DNA from: Pseudodesulfovibrio profundus
GTDB taxonomy: Bacteria; Desulfobacterota; Desulfovibrionia; Desulfovibrionales; Desulfovibrionaceae
DNA: 64,000 nt
Assembly (NCBI RefSeq): GCF_900217235.1
Contig: NZ_LT907975.1
Span: 558,001-622,000 of the forward strand
Direction of reading: 5' to 3'
The notes beneath the pieces were generated by a model. The model ran no database searches, was not told the origin of the DNA, and saw only the letters and a program-made list of their open reading frames with translations. Below are positions 42,304 to 50,125 of this stretch, in pieces; within the stretch, counting starts at the first letter, position 1, and each line of letters begins with the position of its first letter. The translations under genes were made by a program, and so were the position numbers.

Positions 42304-42774
42304 ATGGCCTGGGATCAACAGCCCATCAAGGGATATCTGGTGGACGCCGACACGGGGGAGCGGCTCGAATTCCAGTACAACCCCAACTCCATCAGCGACG
42401 AGAAGTCGACCGACTACGCGACGATCAAGATCCCCGGCATGAGCCATCCCCGCTACCAGTACGTCGCCGGGGAACCGCGCCGGATCGCCTTCAAGGTCGA
42501 GCTGTTCAAGGGGCCGGTCAAACAGAAGGTCGACTGGCTCCGCTCGCTGCAATATCCGGAACACGCCGGAACCATGCTCAAGAACGCGCCGCACCGTGTG
42601 CTGCTCATCTTCGGCGATCTCTACCCCGGCGTGACCTGCATCGTCCGGCAGGTGAAGGCGCGGTTCTTCGGCCTGTTCGACCGGGACAACCTGCTGCCGC
42701 AACGGGCCGAGGTGGACATCGTCCTCGAAGAATATGTGGACCGTTCCATCAACTGGTCGGAGGTACGTTCATGA
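42304..42774 (+). CDS. Baseplate/tube initiator protein (CIS tube-like)
   Basis: 156 residues. KGYLVDADTGERLEFQYNPN at the start, then PRRIAFKVELF and RAEVDIVLEEYV, match the CIS-tube/gp53-like N-domain that links tube to hub in contractile tails and injection machines. Located between tape measure and hub genes. Its stop overlaps the next start (ATGA). Confidence 0.7.
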   Translation: MAWDQQPIKGYLVDADTGERLEFQYNPNSISDEKSTDYATIKIPGMSHPRYQYVAGEPRRIAFKVELFKGPVKQKVDWLRSLQYPEHAGTMLKNAPHRVLLIFGDLYPGVTCIVRQVKARFFGLFDRDNLLPQRAEVDIVLEEYVDRSINWSEVRS

Positions 42775-43061
42775 TTGGTCGCGATTCCCGCTACGCCCAC
42801 AGCATTCTCTACCGGGACAGCGACGGCACCTCCGTCGGCATGCGCCAGCGCATCGACACCACCCCCAGACACGACGACCGCCTGCACACCGTGGTCGAAG
42901 GCGACCGTCTGGATCTGCTCGCGCACCGCTATCTGGGTGACGCCCGGCTCTGGTGGATCATCTGCGACTACAACGACCTCTTTTTCCCGTTGGCGCTCGA
43001 GCCGGGTCTGGCGCTGCGCATTCCCTCCCGCGAACACGTCCAGATGCGCCTGCTCGACTGA
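42771..43061 (+). CDS. LysM/P2 gpX-like tail protein
   Basis: 96 residues. TVVEGDRLDLLAHRYLGDA and the following WWIICDYND, ALRIPSREHV form one LysM-like unit as in P2 gpX and related hub adaptors. ATG at 42771 overlaps the preceding stop. Bipartite element 8 begins five bases after its stop. Confidence 0.75.
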   Translation: MIGRDSRYAHSILYRDSDGTSVGMRQRIDTTPRHDDRLHTVVEGDRLDLLAHRYLGDARLWWIICDYNDLFFPLALEPGLALRIPSREHVQMRLLD

Positions 43062-43065
43062 AGCG

Positions 43066-43098
43066 TCCGACACCTCGCCATGCCTTCCGGTAAGTAAG
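43066..43098 (+). promoter_or_regulatory. Bipartite promoter-like element, copy 8
   Basis: TCCGACAC at 43066-43073, 15-bp spacer, GGTAAGTAAG at 43089-43098. A small GCAG/CTGC hairpin (43098-43109) follows, then CCGGAG as ribosome site; the start codon is 30 bp away. Confidence 0.6.
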
Positions 43099-43127
43099 CA
43101 GGGAACTGCGAACCGCCGGAGATACGC

Positions 43128-44411
43128 ATGGATCTGGATACCTTCAAACCGACATTTCTGATTCAGATCGAGGGGCAAGACCTCTCGAAGGACATCACCC
43201 AGGAAATCACCTCGTTCGTCTTCACCGACAACGAGGAGGAGCTGGATGTCCTCGAACTGTCGGTGACCGACCACAACCTGCAGTTCGTCGACGATCCGCT
43301 GTTCCAGGAAGGCAACGAGATCGTGGCCCGCTTCGGCTACGTGGGGAACCTCTCTCCGCGCAAGAAGGCGGTCATCAAGGACATCGATTACGACTTCCCG
43401 GAAAACGGCGATCCGACCATCCGCATCAAGGCCTACGACAAGGGCTTCAAGCTCGCGGGCAAGGAGAACCAAAAAGTCTGGCAGAAACCCGCTCCCGGCA
43501 TCCTTTATTCGGAAATCGCCGAACAGATCGCCGCCGCCAACGGCCTCACCCCGGTGGTCACGGCCACCAAGGGGACCCATCTCCGCGTCACCCAAAGCAA
43601 CATCTCGGATGCCCAGTTCCTCAAGGAGCTGGCGGAAAAGGCCCGCGACCGCGATGGCGACGGCGTGAGCGGCTATGTCTTCTACATCCAGGACGACGAA
43701 CTCCATTTCCATCCCCGCGAGCTCGATCAGACGCCGCTTCTGACCCTCGAATATTTCACCGACACCAAGGGCCTGCTGCGCTCGTTCCGCCCCAGCACCC
43801 AATCCCAGGGAGCCAAGGGCGCGGGTGTCGAGACCAAGACGGTCGGCATCGATCCGCGCAAGAAGGACGTGGTCGAGCACAAGGCCAACAACGCCACCAC
43901 GCCCGAGCGGACGGCCCTGGGCAAGCAGACCTATCTGGTCGACGGCAACACCGGCGAAGGCAGCTTCAAGGAACAGGAGACGGGGCAGATCGTGCCCAGC
44001 TTCGACCGTTCCGAAGGTTTTCACGAAGAGCCGCGCCAGGAGCCCGCCCAGGACAGCGCCGAGGGCAAATTCCGCGAGGCCGAGCTGCGCCAGGTCGAGG
44101 CGGATGCCGCCACCATCGGCATTCCCCAGCTACGCGCCAAGAAGAACGTCGAGATCAAGGGCGTGGGACGGAAGTTTTCCGGCATCTACTACTGCCACTC
44201 GGTGCGCCACAGCATCAGCGGCGCTGGCTACCTCTGCGAACTCAAACTCAAGAAGAACGCCCTCGGCAAGGGCGCGGGCGACAAGTCCGCCGAGTCCCAG
44301 GGCAAACCCAACGACAAGGAGGCCCCGCCCACGCCGCAAAACGAGCCGCCAGCCATGGTGACCATCGACGCGGATTCCGGCGCGGTCACACAAGGAGGCG
44401 GCAATGGGTGA
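43128..44411 (+). CDS. Baseplate hub protein (P2 gpD / late-control D-like)
   Basis: 427 residues. DVLELSVTDHNLQF, GNEIVARFGY and DAQFLKELAEKARDRDGD belong to the gpD/gp27-like hub family that forms the ring at the tube tip. The C-terminal about 60 residues are charged and proline-rich. It is the first gene of the baseplate operon behind element 8. Confidence 0.8.
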   Translation: MDLDTFKPTFLIQIEGQDLSKDITQEITSFVFTDNEEELDVLELSVTDHNLQFVDDPLFQEGNEIVARFGYVGNLSPRKKAVIKDIDYDFPENGDPTIRIKAYDKGFKLAGKENQKVWQKPAPGILYSEIAEQIAAANGLTPVVTATKGTHLRVTQSNISDAQFLKELAEKARDRDGDGVSGYVFYIQDDELHFHPRELDQTPLLTLEYFTDTKGLLRSFRPSTQSQGAKGAGVETKTVGIDPRKKDVVEHKANNATTPERTALGKQTYLVDGNTGEGSFKEQETGQIVPSFDRSEGFHEEPRQEPAQDSAEGKFREAELRQVEADAATIGIPQLRAKKNVEIKGVGRKFSGIYYCHSVRHSISGAGYLCELKLKKNALGKGAGDKSAESQGKPNDKEAPPTPQNEPPAMVTIDADSGAVTQGGGNG

Positions 44412-44778
44412 TCTCAGCAAGAATTTCAACCGTTCGGAATTCGCCTGCAAAGGCACGAACTGTTGCGGCCATTCGGCTGCAGTCCATCCCGACCTGGTCG
44501 ACGCCCTGCAGACGCTGCGCGACCGCATCGGCAAACCGCTGTCCATCACCAGCGGCTTCCGCTGCAACAGGCACAACAAGGCGGTGGGCGGCGCGGAGCA
44601 GAGTTTCCACACGCTGGGCATGGCGGCCGACGTGAGCTGTCCCGCAGGCGTTTCACCCGAGGAACTGGCGGTCATCGCCGAGGAGATTCCACTCTTTTGC
44701 GAGGGCGGCATCGGCGTCTACGCCTCCTGGGTCCATCTCGACGTGCGCCAGTCGGGCAAGGCGAGGTGGCGGTCATGA
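44404..44778 (+). CDS. M15-family D-Ala peptidase (cell-wall hydrolase)
   Basis: 124 residues. NFNRSEFAC at the start, SGFRCNRHN, the metal-ligand motif SFHTLGMAADV (His near 78, Asp near 85) and WVHLDVR (His near 115) define the M15A/VanY-like zinc peptidase, which cuts peptidoglycan cross-bridges. Nested between hub and spike genes, it may be tail-associated or the endolysin. Overlaps the hub gene by eight bases. Confidence 0.85.
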   Translation: MGDLSKNFNRSEFACKGTNCCGHSAAVHPDLVDALQTLRDRIGKPLSITSGFRCNRHNKAVGGAEQSFHTLGMAADVSCPAGVSPEELAVIAEEIPLFCEGGIGVYASWVHLDVRQSGKARWRS

Positions 44779-45194
44779 GCGCCGAAACCAAGTCCCTGTT
44801 TTCGGGCACCGCGCTGGGTCTCTCCGGACCTCTTCGGGTGGAGATTCTGCCCAATGGAATGACCGCGAGGCTGACCCAGCCGTTCCGTGTCCGCACCGGC
44901 GCTGGCCGCATCATCGAAGTGCCCGCCGGGTTCGAGACCGACTTCGCCTCGGTGCCGCGCCTGTTTTGGCGCGTGGTGCCGCCTTGGGGACGATATTCCC
45001 CGGCGGCCGTCGTTCACGACTACCTCTACCACACCGGCAAGGTCTCGCGGCTTGCGGCCGACCGCCTCTTTCTCGAACTGATGGCGGCCCTGGGCGTGCC
45101 TCTGTGGAAAAGGCAGGTCATGTATTGGGCGGTTCGCCTGGGCGGCTGGCTGGCCTGGGACGCCAGTCGAAAGCGGGAGGCGGAGCATGCTTGA
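44775..45194 (+). CDS. DUF1353-family protein
   Basis: 139 residues. The family signature FETDFASVPRLFWRVVPPW and PAAVVHDYLYHTGKV is clear. DUF1353 proteins are common in phage lysis and tail regions and their role is unknown. ATG at 44775 overlaps the peptidase stop (ATGA), and its stop overlaps the spike gene start. Confidence 0.8.
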   Translation: MSAETKSLFSGTALGLSGPLRVEILPNGMTARLTQPFRVRTGAGRIIEVPAGFETDFASVPRLFWRVVPPWGRYSPAAVVHDYLYHTGKVSRLAADRLFLELMAALGVPLWKRQVMYWAVRLGGWLAWDASRKREAEHA

Positions 45195-46236
45195 AACCCG
45201 CGACCGTCAATCCGAAGAGCGCTACCGCAACCGCTGGTACGGCAAGTACCGGGCCTTCGTGCGCGACAACAACGACCCCGAACGCCTTGGCCGGGTCCGG
45301 CTGGAAATCCCCGCCGTGCTCGGCAGCGGGCGGGAGAACTGGTCCGAATGGGCCGCGCCCTGTTTTCCCTACGGCGGCAACGACGACACCGGCATGTTCC
45401 TGGTCCCCGAGGAAGGAGCCTCGGTCTGGGCCGAGTTCGAGGGCGGCGTCGTCCAGCATCCGATCTGGACCGGGGTCTGGCTGGCCAAGAGCAATCCCGG
45501 TGAGCAGCCCGAGGAATCGGAGCGCACCTGCGCGAATGCCTTCTGTCATGACTGCGAGGACAAGGTCGAGCATCAGGCCAACAGGCATGACGATCTCGAA
45601 CACAAGAAGTACCACGGCCATCCGCCGTATTACTGTCCGCGCCTGAAGGTTCTGCTCAAGACCGAAACCGGCCATACCATCCTGGCCGATGACCGCGACG
45701 GCGACGAGCTGCTGCGGATCATCGACCGCGCCGGACAGATCCTCACCATGGAAGGGAAGGTGAAGCCGGAGATGCAGAGCGGCAACGCCCTGCGCCGAGG
45801 CACGAAGGACGCCGAGAAAGGCGACCAGCTCGACATCGCCTCGCAGATCGTCGGCTCCCGCGCCCGCATCCAGCTCACAGACCTCTGCCGCCAGCAGGTG
45901 ATCCTCGAAGCCTGGCAGGACAAGGAGAAGGTCCACATCCTTTCCTGCGACAAGGGCCGCTCCCGCTGGCAGAAAATCCTCATCGACACCACTAAGGGCC
46001 GGGAGAAGGTTCACATCTGGGGACTCAACGGCACCCAGGAAATCCTCGTCGATTCCACCGCCGCCGCCGAACAGATCCGGCTCACCGACAAGTCCGGTCA
46101 GGTGGTGCGCATGAACGCCGCGCCCGGCCAGGAGAGCATCAGCGCCACCGACAAGTCCGGCAGCCTCGTGTTCATGGATGGGGTGGCCGGAAACATCATC
46201 ATTCGCTCGACAAACACCGTCTTGATCAACACCTGA
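45187..46236 (+). CDS. Baseplate spike (gpV/gp5-like OB-fold protein)
   Basis: 349 residues. RAFVRDNNDPERLGRVRL, then YGGNDDTGMFLVPEEGASVW and HPIWTGVW, form the OB-fold gp5/gpV N domain. A Cys/His cluster (about 120-150) follows, and the C-terminal part carries repeated LTDKSG-type segments suited to a beta-helix spike. It pierces the outer membrane, tipped by the PAAR protein encoded two genes on. Confidence 0.8.
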   Translation: MLETRDRQSEERYRNRWYGKYRAFVRDNNDPERLGRVRLEIPAVLGSGRENWSEWAAPCFPYGGNDDTGMFLVPEEGASVWAEFEGGVVQHPIWTGVWLAKSNPGEQPEESERTCANAFCHDCEDKVEHQANRHDDLEHKKYHGHPPYYCPRLKVLLKTETGHTILADDRDGDELLRIIDRAGQILTMEGKVKPEMQSGNALRRGTKDAEKGDQLDIASQIVGSRARIQLTDLCRQQVILEAWQDKEKVHILSCDKGRSRWQKILIDTTKGREKVHIWGLNGTQEILVDSTAAAEQIRLTDKSGQVVRMNAAPGQESISATDKSGSLVFMDGVAGNIIIRSTNTVLINT

Positions 46237-46248
46237 AGGAAGCATTGC

Positions 46249-46623
46249 ATGGGAGAAAGAACAACAACGCCCTCCGGACTCTCGGCCAGCGAGGAATTGC
46301 TGGCCCGGACCTTCGAGCATTGGCGGGAGGAATTCCGCAGTATCCTCGAAAACCACCGCCGGGAAATCCAGGATCGCCTCGAGAAGATCGAGCGTGAAAT
46401 CGAGAAGAAATCGGACAAGGAAAACGTCGAGGTGCTGGTCCGCTCGATCTATTCCGATCTGCACCGGCACGCCGAGGAGATCGACCGGCTGCATGCCCGG
46501 GTCGGCTCCAAGATGGGGACCGAGACCATGTGGAAGATCGTCGGCCTGGTATTGACCATCGGCAGCACCATCGGCGGACTCGTCGGCTTTCTGATCCATC
46601 TGTTGCTGAAGGTGAACCCATGA
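46249..46623 (+). CDS. Coiled-coil protein with C-terminal membrane segment (holin-like?)
   Basis: 124 residues. About 20-85 form a charged coiled coil (IQDRLEKIEREIEKKSDKE) and about 95-120 one membrane segment (IVGLVLTIGSTIGGLVGFL) ending in a short basic tail. A single membrane span next to the M15 peptidase may indicate a holin or pinholin, but topology alone is weak evidence. Confidence 0.55.
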   Translation: MGERTTTPSGLSASEELLARTFEHWREEFRSILENHRREIQDRLEKIEREIEKKSDKENVEVLVRSIYSDLHRHAEEIDRLHARVGSKMGTETMWKIVGLVLTIGSTIGGLVGFLIHLLLKVNP

Positions 46624-46883
46624 GCTCCCAGGCGCGACTCGGCGACATCAGCAGTCACGGCGGCGTCATCATCACCGGGGCGAGCCGGACGCTGGACAAC
46701 GGCATGCCTGTGGCCCGCATGGGGGATCTGCACGTCTGTCCCATCCCTGGGCATGGCGTGACGCCCATTGTGACCGGCAGCTTCGACACCATCACCGAAG
46801 GATTGCCCAACGCCCGCATCGGCGACATCACCGCCTGCGGAGCCATCATCGTCACCGGCAGTCCCGACACCATCGACAACTGA
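46620..46883 (+). CDS. PAAR-domain spike tip protein
   Basis: 87 residues. RLGDISSHGGVIITGASRTL, a repeated PVARMGDLHVCP, HGVTPIVTGSF and PNARIGDITACG match PAAR repeats, whose His/Cys ligands hold a zinc or iron at the sharp tip of the spike. Overlaps the previous gene's stop by ATGA. Confidence 0.9.
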   Translation: MSSQARLGDISSHGGVIITGASRTLDNGMPVARMGDLHVCPIPGHGVTPIVTGSFDTITEGLPNARIGDITACGAIIVTGSPDTIDN

Positions 46884-46893
46884 GGGGGCCGCC

Positions 46894-47202
46894 ATGAACA
46901 ATCTCGAACAGCCGCAGGAACCGCAATACTGGGATGTCTTCCCGAAACTGATCCGGGTCTCGCGATCCCCATTCGTCCAGCGCATTCCGCTCTCGATCCG
47001 TGGTCTACCCGAAGCGCCGGTGTTCGAATCGTCCAATCCCGACGTGGCCAGTGTCGATGAGGACGGCAATGTCGAGTGCGGCTTCGTTCCCGGGGCGGCC
47101 ATGATCCTGGTCTGGGATTCGCCCGAGCGGCTCAGCCTGCGTCACGTCCAGGTCGAGGTCTATGGCGGCGGCGTCTCCGCACCGGTGGAGGTTCCTTCAT
47201 GA
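46894..47202 (+). CDS. Single BIG2-like Ig domain protein
   Basis: 102 residues forming one bacterial Ig-like (BIG2) domain: FESSNPDVASVDEDGNVEC is the classic strand pair. It closely resembles the first domain of the next gene, so the two arose by tandem duplication. It may decorate the baseplate or fibre. Confidence 0.7.
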   Translation: MNNLEQPQEPQYWDVFPKLIRVSRSPFVQRIPLSIRGLPEAPVFESSNPDVASVDEDGNVECGFVPGAAMILVWDSPERLSLRHVQVEVYGGGVSAPVEVPS

Positions 47203-48209
47203 CGGATACCGCGTCAGACTACAGCCACTGGGAGGTTCAGCCGCGCTCCATCCGCCTCTCCGCTGGCGAGTTCGAGCAACGGGTTCCGCTCTCCCTGCGC
47301 GGCGACGTGGACGCCCCGGTCTTTACCTCCAGCAATCCGGAGGTCGCGGAGATCGGGCCGGACGGTGTCGTTCGCTGCGGCTGGACCATCGGCAATGCCG
47401 TGCTCATGGTCTGGCGATCCTCGGTCCGGGACAGCCTCCGTCATGTACTGGTGGAGGTTCGCGATCCGTCCTGGTTCGCCGACCATCCGGACTTTGCCAG
47501 CGGAGCATCGGTCTTCCTCAGCGGCATGGTGGTCAACGCCCTCAACACCAGCGGTGTCGGCAACGCGCTGATCGAATTCCGCCGCTCGGAAACCGGCCCG
47601 GCGGCGTTCCAGACCTTTGCCAACGCCTATGGCAGGTTCGAGCTGTCCGTGCCCGAGGGATTCTATTACGTGGAGGTCACCGCGCCGGGATACATCGCCT
47701 GGCATGGCTGGGTGAACGCCGACCCCAACACCTCCGGCGACATCCAGATCGTTCTCTCGCCCGAACTCGACGGCCAGGTCGCCCGCATCGTGTTGCAGTG
47801 GGGGCTCAACCCCCGGGATCTTGATTCCCATCTCACCGGACCGACGCCATCGGGCGACCGCTTCCATGTGTTCTATTCCCACACCATCGAAAACGAGGCG
47901 GCGGAATTGGACGTGGACGACACCAGTTCCTACGGGCCGGAGACCATCACCATCCATCGGCTCATCCCCGGCGTCTACCGTTACGCGGTCCACGACTACA
48001 CCAACCGCAACGCCAATCCGAGTACCGGCCTGGCGCAGTCCGGAGCATCGGTGAAGGTATTCCTGAGCGATGGCCGTGAGCAGACCTTCACCGTTCCCAA
48101 CGCCCCGGGCACGGTCTGGACTGTCTTCGAAATCGACGGCACGACCGGGACAGTGACGCCGGTCAACGCCATGAGCTATCAATCCCAACCCGCCAACGTC
48201 GGCATGTAA
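47199..48209 (+). CDS. Multidomain surface protein: BIG2, regulatory-like, YfaP-like
   Basis: 336 residues. About 1-90: BIG2 domain (FTSSNPEVAEIGPDGVV) paralogous to the preceding gene. About 100-190: carboxypeptidase-regulatory-like beta sandwich (VVNALNTSGVGNALIEFRR, GFYYVEVTAPGYIAW). About 200-300: YfaP/DUF2135-like domain (WGLNPRDLDSHLTGP, GVYRYAVHDYTNR). Likely displayed on the virion and able to bind carbohydrate or host surface. Start ATG overlaps the previous stop. Confidence 0.7.
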   Translation: MTDTASDYSHWEVQPRSIRLSAGEFEQRVPLSLRGDVDAPVFTSSNPEVAEIGPDGVVRCGWTIGNAVLMVWRSSVRDSLRHVLVEVRDPSWFADHPDFASGASVFLSGMVVNALNTSGVGNALIEFRRSETGPAAFQTFANAYGRFELSVPEGFYYVEVTAPGYIAWHGWVNADPNTSGDIQIVLSPELDGQVARIVLQWGLNPRDLDSHLTGPTPSGDRFHVFYSHTIENEAAELDVDDTSSYGPETITIHRLIPGVYRYAVHDYTNRNANPSTGLAQSGASVKVFLSDGREQTFTVPNAPGTVWTVFEIDGTTGTVTPVNAMSYQSQPANVGM

Positions 48210-48221
48210 CGGAGGCTGTCC

Positions 48222-49109
48222 ATGATTTCCGAAGAACCCGCCGATTTGCAGGCCACCATCGAACAGACCGATTCCGGAGAACAGCAGTATGTGCTACGGG
48301 CGCTCTGCGATCACCTGTCCGGCATCCGTGAGGAGCTTTCCGGCATCCGCACGCTGCTGGAGGCCGGTCACGCCGCCTCGGAGGCGATGCGTGGCCAGGC
48401 CCAGGCCTATCTGGAGGCCCAGCAGGCCAAGACCCAGGAGTATTTGGATCAGGTACAGGTCGAGCCGGAGCCCGATTTCTATCCCTTCGTCGAACTGCCT
48501 GCGGGCACCGAACCCAGGGATCTGCCGGACGGCAACCGGTTCTTCACCTTGCCCGACGGCATGATCCTGCGGACCACGGACGACCAGCGAATCTGCGTTA
48601 TCGACGGAGGGGAACAGCAGGTCATCACCCCCGGACCCGGCACGGCCATCGAGGTCGCCCCGGGACGCCTCTACACCCTGGTCGAGTCCTATCTGCGTTC
48701 GACCCAGGAGGCAGCCGGTATCAGCGGACTGCCTGCCGGGATCGAGCCGACCGCAATGGGCGCGGAACGCTTCGCGGTGGTTCTGCCCGAGGGCATCCGT
48801 CTCGACGTCGATCACCGGGAGCGGTTTATCAGCCTGATTAATCCGGCCGGGCCAATCGACATCATCGGCATCGGCCGTATCGAGGGCATCGGTGAAACCA
48901 TCGCCGTCCGTTTGCTCTCCGGCGGAGCCAAGGGATTCCAGTGCGGCCAGTCCGGCCACGGCGGGCTGATCGAGGCGGACGGCACCATCCATCTGGGACT
49001 CAAGAGCGGTCTGGATCTGGTGGTCCGGTTCCAGGGAGAAGCTATCGACGACAGTTCGGAAAATGGCTGCTCAGGTCAATGCGGCATCGACTGCGAGGAG
49101 CGTACCTGA
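48222..49109 (+). CDS. Unknown baseplate-region protein
   Basis: 295 residues. A helical N terminus (EELSGIREELSGIRTLLEA has an internal repeat of ELSGIR) leads into beta-rich sequence (FVELPAGTEPRDLPDG, ERFAVVLPEGIRLDVD) with two similar halves, ending in a Cys-rich CSGQCGIDC. No family is recognised. It overlaps the gp25-like gene start by one base. Confidence 0.6.
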   Translation: MISEEPADLQATIEQTDSGEQQYVLRALCDHLSGIREELSGIRTLLEAGHAASEAMRGQAQAYLEAQQAKTQEYLDQVQVEPEPDFYPFVELPAGTEPRDLPDGNRFFTLPDGMILRTTDDQRICVIDGGEQQVITPGPGTAIEVAPGRLYTLVESYLRSTQEAAGISGLPAGIEPTAMGAERFAVVLPEGIRLDVDHRERFISLINPAGPIDIIGIGRIEGIGETIAVRLLSGGAKGFQCGQSGHGGLIEADGTIHLGLKSGLDLVVRFQGEAIDDSSENGCSGQCGIDCEERT

Positions 49110-50026
49110 TGAGCTATGACTTTCTCGGCAAGGGATTGCGCTACCCGTTCCGGTTTCAGTCGGTATCCGGCGGCACCCAGATTTCGACCGCCACCTCGCG
49201 GGAGCACGAGCATATCCGCGAAAGCATCCTGCAGATCCTCGGCACCCGGATCGGCGAACGGTTCATGAATCCGGAGTTCGGCTCCCGGCTGAAGGATCTG
49301 GTGTTCGAACAGAACGACGAGGTGCTCAAGGGCCTGCTGCGCCATTACGTGATCGACGCCATCAAGCGCTGGGAAAAGCGGGTGATCATCACGGAGGTGC
49401 GCTTCGACGACCGGCCGCTGAACATCGACGGCAATCTGCTACTGGTACATATTGCCTACCGGGTGATCCAGAGCCAGGTTGACGGCAACCTGGTCTATCC
49501 CTTCTACAGAGAAAACCCGAACAATCCCGCGCCCAGCTATCCCCAGCCGGAGCCCGAGCCGGAACCGCCGCCGGTGCGCACAGTGCGCCTGTCGCCGGAC
49601 GTGCGCTCGCTGTTTAATCTGCTCTGGTTCGACGCGGCCGAGATGAGCCCCGATCCGGACGATTCCTTCATCTGGCCAGCGGGAGAATACGAAGTCACCT
49701 ACATCGAGGGAGCCTTTCAGGACCGCAACGGCAAGTGGATTGTCAGCGATCCGGGTGACAACCACGGCCATTATCTGGTCTTCGAGGGAGCGCCCGAAAC
49801 CGAAGCGCCCCAGGCCGAGCACGCCCTCTATTTGGCCGCGAGCGGTCTGGGCTTCGACACCCAGAGTCAGGCGGAAGACAACGCCGCTGGCACCGTTCAC
49901 CGGATCACCACCCTGGAGCCGGGCCGCATCGGTCTGTTCTATTTCGAGGGCAAGAAGGAATCCCACTACCTCAACAACACCTCCGGGCAGCCCAATCCCG
50001 TCTGGCAACTGCGCGGCCCGATCTGA
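49109..50026 (+). CDS. Baseplate wedge protein (gpW/gp25-like) with C-terminal extension
   Basis: 305 residues. The first about 130 residues are gp25/gpW: FLGKGLRYPFRF, HIRESILQILGTRIGERFMN, PEFGSRLKDLVF. A proline-rich linker (PQPEPEPEPPP) joins an about 170-residue extension without a known family. Wedge gp25 starts sheath assembly at the baseplate. Element 9 follows after the stop. Confidence 0.85.
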   Translation: MSYDFLGKGLRYPFRFQSVSGGTQISTATSREHEHIRESILQILGTRIGERFMNPEFGSRLKDLVFEQNDEVLKGLLRHYVIDAIKRWEKRVIITEVRFDDRPLNIDGNLLLVHIAYRVIQSQVDGNLVYPFYRENPNNPAPSYPQPEPEPEPPPVRTVRLSPDVRSLFNLLWFDAAEMSPDPDDSFIWPAGEYEVTYIEGAFQDRNGKWIVSDPGDNHGHYLVFEGAPETEAPQAEHALYLAASGLGFDTQSQAEDNAAGTVHRITTLEPGRIGLFYFEGKKESHYLNNTSGQPNPVWQLRGPI

Positions 50027-50037
50027 GGCTGCCCGCC

Positions 50038-50070
50038 TCCGACACATCCAGGTCCCTTCCGGTAAGTAAC
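50038..50070 (+). promoter_or_regulatory. Bipartite promoter-like element, copy 9
   Basis: TCCGACAC at 50038-50045, 15-bp spacer, GGTAAGTAAC at 50061-50070. A perfect 8-bp hairpin GCGAGAGC/GCTCTCGC (50078-50100) follows within eight bases. The gpJ-type gene starts 56 bp downstream. Confidence 0.65.
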
Positions 50071-50125
50071 CGGCGTGGCGAGAGCATCAGGAGCTCTCGC
50101 ATAACCGTCGAAAACCGGAGAGACC

